From NCBI GenBank assembly GCA_022340805.1, contig JAJDNF010000001.1:17726-81725 (forward strand): a DNA stretch of 64,000 nucleotides, read 5' to 3'. Origin of the DNA: Chromatiaceae bacterium. GTDB lineage: Bacteria > Pseudomonadota > Gammaproteobacteria > Chromatiales > Chromatiaceae. Positions 63,830-64,000 of this stretch are shown in pieces (position 1 is the first letter of the stretch; each line of letters opens with the position of its first letter). The notes beneath the pieces are model-generated. The model was not told the origin of the DNA. It searched no databases and saw only the letters and a program-made list of their open reading frames with translations. The translations under genes and the position numbers were made by a program.

Positions 63830-64000
63830 ATGAAGATTGTTGGCAAAGCTATGCGAAGCAGCGGGTTTTTCAGTCTCAAGTGGAAGACCCTGCTTGTGCT
63901 TAGTTTGGCACTTGTCATAGTGAATGCCGGGTTTGCATATCTGGTTTATGCCAAAGCGGCCGCTCAATTTGATGCAGCGCAGGCCAACAAGCGATTGACG
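63830..64000 (+). CDS. Membrane protein, probable sensor (5' part only)
   Basis: Only the first 57 codons are in the window. The start MKIVGKAMRSSGFFSLKWKT is basic and is followed by one helix (LLVLSLALVIVNAGFAYLVY), then a hydrophilic, alanine-rich beginning of an extracytoplasmic region. This is the layout of sensor kinases, diguanylate cyclases and chemoreceptors. The output domain is beyond the edge, so the type cannot be named. Confidence 0.6.
   Translation, partial: MKIVGKAMRSSGFFSLKWKTLLVLSLALVIVNAGFAYLVYAKAAAQFDAAQANKRLT

Overview
The window is about 64 kb of G+C-rich chromosomal DNA, densely packed with genes on both strands. Gene content and order point to a gammaproteobacterium. 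Many blocks match arrangements familiar from Pseudomonas and its relatives: coxB-coxA-ctaG-coxC-surf1-ctaA-ctaB, ccoNOQP-ccoGHIS, ftsY-ftsE-ftsX-rpoH, rpmB-rpmG-radC-coaBC-dut-algC-argB, pyrE beside an ExoIII/Crc-family gene, and yggT-proC-yggS-pilT-pilU. An Allochromatium-type 2[4Fe-4S] ferredoxin and a CuA subunit carrying a cytochrome c domain fit a chemolithotrophic or purple-sulfur-like lineage, but that is inference. I saw no rRNA, tRNA, CRISPR array or intact transposase.

Layout. 1-2006: end of a biotin operon (bioH partial, bioC, bioD). 2222-10809: DUF2244 gene and a caa3-type cytochrome c oxidase operon with assembly factors and heme A synthesis. 11157-19743: cbb3 oxidase operon (ccoNOQP) and its maturation genes (ccoG, FixH-like, ccoI, ccoS), ending in a putative 30-residue membrane protein. 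19897-25515: rpoH and ftsX-ftsE-ftsY on the minus strand, split by an islet of about 2.1 kb with a methyltransferase of lower G+C. 25697-31489: paired M16 peptidase genes, rsmD, coaD, a ferredoxin and gamma-glutamyltransferase. 31674-36550 (minus): two small cytochromes c, mutM, and a GldG-type ABC transporter operon. 36632-41184: HyuA-like protein, degenerate EAL-HDOD protein, DesA-type desaturase. 41252-48294: rpmG, rpmB and radC (minus), then coaBC, dut, a membrane-anchored AlgC, argB and slmA (plus). 48370-54299: VOC protein, DUF4124 protein, TauE/SafE permease, pyrE, exodeoxyribonuclease III, AmpG-like permease, HCxxMC membrane protein. 54400-59631 (minus): DUF4426 protein, dynamin-like GTPase, yggU, yggT, proC, yggS. 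59767-62011: pilT, pilU. 62177-64000: PstS-like periplasmic protein, outer-membrane barrel, and the start of a membrane protein cut by the window edge.

How it works together. The first 20 kb is a respiratory block: a low-affinity caa3 oxidase with its Cu and heme A machinery, followed directly by a high-affinity cbb3 oxidase with its own copper ATPase. An FNR-like dyad precedes the first operon; none was found before ccoN. The rest is mostly core housekeeping (heat-shock sigma factor, division and secretion factors, CoA, pyrimidine, arginine and proline synthesis, DNA repair, twitching motility), with a few accessory insertions that are the likeliest sources of new biology: the rpoH-ftsX islet, the GldG-type transporter, the dynamin-like GTPase, the SCO-like oxidase gene, and the small protein after ccoS.
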